Shown in pieces: positions 32,339-34,865 of a DNA stretch of 34,865 bases. This DNA comes from an uncultured beta proteobacterium (GTDB taxonomy: Bacteria; Pseudomonadota; Gammaproteobacteria; Burkholderiales; Burkholderiaceae_C). Under the pieces are notes generated by a model. It saw nothing but the letters and a program-made list of their open reading frames with translations, was not told the DNA's origin and ran no database searches. Position 1 is the first letter of the stretch. Every line of letters begins with the position of its first letter. A program made the translations under genes and the position numbers. The DNA lies in NCBI GenBank assembly GCA_903822435.1, contig CAIJPE010000376.1:1-34865 (forward strand), written 5' to 3'.

Positions 32339-32896
32339 TCAGTGAGTCTCGTGGGCGGCAATGGCAGCGGCCAGTTCGGCGACGTTCAGCACCCGGTTCA
32401 AGGCCAGCACGCCGATCACCTCGCCACCCGCTCGGGTCATGCCCAGCAGGCACTCTGCCGGGATGCGGGTGCCCAGTGGCGGCGCCGCCTCGATCTCGTG
32501 GCCCATGCGGTCGAAGACCTCGAAGACTGCGTCCACCAGCAGGCCGACGACAAACGCCGGGCTGTGGGATTCGTCGTCATCGCTGTCGTGACCCAGGGCG
32601 CTCTCGACCACCACGATGCAGGACCGGCGGCCGATGCTCGTGGGGGCACGGCCCAGGCGGGCCGCCAGGTCGATGACCGGCACGACCGAGCCGCGCAGGT
32701 TCATCACGCCGCGCACGAAGTCAGGCGTGCGCGGCAGCGGGGTCAATCGGGTGACCTGCAGGATCTCGCGGACCTCGCTGATCGGCACGGCCAGTACATC
32801 GCTGCCAACGGTCATGCGCAGCAGGGAGCAGGGCGCATCCGGCGGGCCGGCCAGCACGGGCTGCGTGACGCCGGAAGCAGTCTGGGCTTGGTTCAT
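32339..32896 (-). CDS. cheW: Chemotaxis coupling protein CheW
   Basis: 185 residues from ATG 32896, placed about 6 bases after GAGG; an ATG two codons upstream (32902) is the alternative. The CheW fold is recognisable from LAVPISEVREILQVTRLTPLPRTPDFVRGVMNLRGSVVPVIDLAARLG and VGLLVDAVFEVFD. It links receptors to the CheA kinase, which is not in the window. A His/Asp-rich acidic insert (GHDSDDDESHS) lies in a loop. It starts right behind the receptor gene, with 8 bp between the receptor stop and this ATG. Confidence 0.94.
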   Translation of the reverse strand: MNQAQTASGVTQPVLAGPPDAPCSLLRMTVGSDVLAVPISEVREILQVTRLTPLPRTPDFVRGVMNLRGSVVPVIDLAARLGRAPTSIGRRSCIVVVESALGHDSDDDESHSPAFVVGLLVDAVFEVFDRMGHEIEAAPPLGTRIPAECLLGMTRAGGEVIGVLALNRVLNVAELAAAIAAHETH

Positions 32897-32904
32897 CGTC
32901 ATCC

Positions 32905-34749
32905 TCAGGCGGGGCTGTGGGTGGTGGACTCGAGGGCGAACATCGGGGCGGGCCTGCGCCCGGGGCTGGCCGATCGGCCCGGCGCCGCCGCGGCGCTCGA
33001 CCGGGCCGGCGTGGCGCGCGCGTCCTGGCTGTCGGCCAGCTGGAAGAAGCCCATCAGCTCCTGAAGCTGCTGGGCCTGCGCCGAGAGCTCCTCGGCCGTG
33101 GCCGAGAGTTCCTCGGATGCGCTGGCCGTCTGCTGCGTGGCCGAGCTCAGGTGGTTCATGGCGCCGGTGATCTGGCCCACGCCATCGCTCTGCTCGCCGC
33201 TGGCCGCGGCGATCTCCTGCACCAGTTCGCTGGTGCGGTGGATGGAGGGCACCATCTGCATGAGCAGGGTGCCGGCCTTCTCGGCCAATTGCACGCTCGA
33301 CACGGCCAGCGTGCCGATCTCCTGTGCCGCGACCTGGCTGCGTTCGGCCAGCTTGCGCACCTCGGCGGCCACCACCGCGAAGCCCTTGCCGTGCTCGCCG
33401 GCACGGGCGGCCTCGATGGCTGCGTTCAAGGCCAGCAGGTTGGTCTGGTAGGCGATGTCGTCGATGATGGAGATCTTCGCGGCGATGGACTTCATGGCCG
33501 CGGCGGTCTGGGCCACGGCGGCGCCGCCGTCCTGGGCGTCCTTCGCGGCCTTGGTGGCTATGCCGTCGGTGACGTTGGCACTCTCGGCGTTGCCCTTGAC
33601 CGAGGCACTGATTTCCTGCAACGAGGCCGTGGTTTCTTCCACGCTGGCGGCTTGCTGGCTGGCCGAGTGCGACAGGCTCTGCGAGGTCTGCGAGACCTGG
33701 TCGCTGGCGGCGCTCAACTGGTCAGCCGCCATGCGCACGTCGCGCAGGGTGCGGCTGACAGTATCGATCAGCTCGTTCAGCTTGGCGCACAGTTCGGCGT
33801 GGAACCCTTCCTTGCCATCCAGGTCCACGCGGCGGCTGAAGTCGCCACTGGTGGCGCCATCCACCACCTGACCGATCTCCCGGGCCACCTGGTTCGTGGC
33901 GGCGTGTTCCGCGTCTGCCTGCGCCCTGTGCAGCGCTTCCTGGTCGCGGCGGCTGCGCAGGCTCGTCTGCATCTCGATCAGTCGCTGGAGCAGTGTGGCG
34001 ATCTCATCGTGGCCTTCGTGCTGGATCTGGCGCTCGAGGTCACCGGCCGCGACGGCGTTGGCCATCTGCACCGCCTTGTCCAAAGGTCGCGCAATCGAAC
34101 GCAGGAGCCAGACACAAAGGGCGCCGGCGGCGAGGAAGGTCAAGCCGATCGTTGCCATCACGAAGACCTTGACCTGAGCAAGACGGCTGGCGGACTCGGT
34201 GTTCGTGACCTGGGCGACTTCTCCGGTGTGCCTGGCGTAGGCGGCCGTCGCCTTGCCCAATGCCGACAAGAGCGGCCGGCACTGGTCGTTCATCAGTGTG
34301 ATGGCCTCTGCCTTGCGGCCCGACAGCGCAAGCTCCACGATGTTCAGCGCGACCGGGGTGTAGGCCTTCTCGACCCGCCCGATCTCGGCCTGGAGGGCGG
34401 TGGACGGGCTGTCGAGCTCGGCCGCAGCCTCGGTCAGCCGCTGGAGCAGGGCCAGAGAGGCGCCCACTTCCTGATGGGCTTTGGTCACTGCGGTCTTCTC
34501 TTGTTCAATGTCCTCGGCTTTGGTCACCAGCACCAGGTTGCGCACCGCAATGGCACGCTGATCGGCGGCGATCCGCAATGCCGCCACCGCGTCGGTGCGC
34601 GCTTCCACGTCACCCACCAGGCGCGTGAATTGACTGTTGGCTTCGTCCAGCGCCTTGATGGAGATGCCGCCCACCAGCAACACGGCAGATGCGAGCGCGC
34701 CAAACGCAAGCCAGAGCTTGCCGCGTATGGTCAATCGAATGAAATTCAT
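32905..34749 (-). CDS. Methyl-accepting chemotaxis protein (four-helix-bundle sensor)
   Basis: 614 residues from ATG 34749 (a TTG at 34779 would add ten). Membrane helices at about 11-33 and 188-210 enclose a periplasmic domain of about 155 residues, predicted as a 4HB_MCP bundle. A HAMP domain follows (about 210-262), and a second HAMP-like stretch ([39 protein letters not shown]) precedes the signalling helices. The tip is [45 protein letters not shown]. The C-terminus is a flexible Ala/Pro/Ser/Arg tail with no xWxxF-type pentapeptide at its end. It is the first complete gene of the visible chemotaxis operon. Confidence 0.93.
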   Translation of the reverse strand: MNFIRLTIRGKLWLAFGALASAVLLVGGISIKALDEANSQFTRLVGDVEARTDAVAALRIAADQRAIAVRNLVLVTKAEDIEQEKTAVTKAHQEVGASLALLQRLTEAAAELDSPSTALQAEIGRVEKAYTPVALNIVELALSGRKAEAITLMNDQCRPLLSALGKATAAYARHTGEVAQVTNTESASRLAQVKVFVMATIGLTFLAAGALCVWLLRSIARPLDKAVQMANAVAAGDLERQIQHEGHDEIATLLQRLIEMQTSLRSRRDQEALHRAQADAEHAATNQVAREIGQVVDGATSGDFSRRVDLDGKEGFHAELCAKLNELIDTVSRTLRDVRMAADQLSAASDQVSQTSQSLSHSASQQAASVEETTASLQEISASVKGNAESANVTDGIATKAAKDAQDGGAAVAQTAAAMKSIAAKISIIDDIAYQTNLLALNAAIEAARAGEHGKGFAVVAAEVRKLAERSQVAAQEIGTLAVSSVQLAEKAGTLLMQMVPSIHRTSELVQEIAAASGEQSDGVGQITGAMNHLSSATQQTASASEELSATAEELSAQAQQLQELMGFFQLADSQDARATPARSSAAAAPGRSASPGRRPAPMFALESTTHSPA

Positions 34750-34795
34750 GGTTCGATACTCACTTCTGGGTCTCTGCAAGGGCGGGTGAGTTGGG

Positions 34796-34864
34796 TCAGA
34801 AGCTCGTGAACGCTGCTTCGTCGAGGGTCGCGGACGCCCTGGCCTTGCCCGAGGGATTCGCGGC
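34796..34864 (-). CDS. C-terminal end of an upstream gene, possibly another chemoreceptor (truncated by window edge)
   Basis: A minus-strand frame enters from the right edge and stops at 34796, 46 bp before the next receptor start. It encodes 22 residues ending [11 protein letters not shown] flexible tail followed by a short aromatic terminal motif resembles the CheR/CheB-tethering end of many proteobacterial receptors (for example WETF or WTSF types). With so little sequence this is suggestive only. Confidence 0.4.
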   Translation of the reverse strand, partial: AANPSGKARASATLDEAAFTSF

Positions 34865-34865
34865 G

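Noticed and set aside
1..34865. Mobile elements, CRISPR arrays, tRNA or rRNA genes
   Set aside because: No transposase, integrase, regularly spaced repeats or cloverleaf-like sequence was recognised on reading both strands.

Overview
The window is GC-rich, densely packed bacterial chromosomal DNA. Bug-type tricarboxylate-binding proteins, a NicA/NicB-type nicotinate dehydrogenase, several branched-chain/amide-type ABC transporters and a large MCP/Che cluster together suggest a free-living, motile betaproteobacterium of the order Burkholderiales. This is inferred from gene content only; no rRNA or marker gene is present. No tRNA, rRNA, insertion sequence or CRISPR array was seen.

Layout. (1) 1-2670: the 3' part of an RND efflux pump gene and a convergent SAM-dependent methyltransferase. 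(2) 2893-19471: a nicotinate catabolism locus. On the minus strand lie a TetR regulator and an enamidase; a Bug solute-binding protein converges on the enamidase. Diverging from tetR is a gapless plus-strand run of eleven genes: 6-hydroxynicotinate reductase, a UPF0280 (ApbE-fold) protein, two paralogous 'amino acid synthesis' family proteins, a branched-chain-type ABC importer (binding protein, fused LivH-LivM permease, two ATPases), nicotinamidase, and the two subunits of nicotinate dehydrogenase (NicA; NicB fused to a three-haem cytochrome c). A MarR regulator closes the block on the opposite strand. (3) 19613-27102: an amide-utilisation locus with an AmiC-like ligand sensor lacking a signal peptide, a nitrile-type amidase and a complete Urt/Fmd-type ABC importer. 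(4) 27140-34865: a minus-strand chemotaxis operon, MCP-cheW-cheR-cheD-cheB-MCP, with the end of one more gene at the right edge.

How it fits together. Nicotinamidase, and possibly the amidase, would give nicotinate. NicAB would hydroxylate it to 6-hydroxynicotinate, passing electrons to cytochrome c. 6-Hydroxynicotinate reductase would then partly saturate the ring, and enamidase would open it to 2-formylglutarate and ammonia. The oxidative maleamate route genes (nicC, nicD, nicE, nicF, nicX) are absent from the window. The locus therefore looks like a hybrid: a respiratory, Pseudomonas-type first step feeding the reductive ring-cleavage chemistry known from Eubacterium barkeri. The most novel parts are the UPF0280 gene next to the reductase, a candidate flavin maturation factor, and the two tandem paralogs of unknown function. 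Clear palindromes lie in both divergent regulator intergenic regions.
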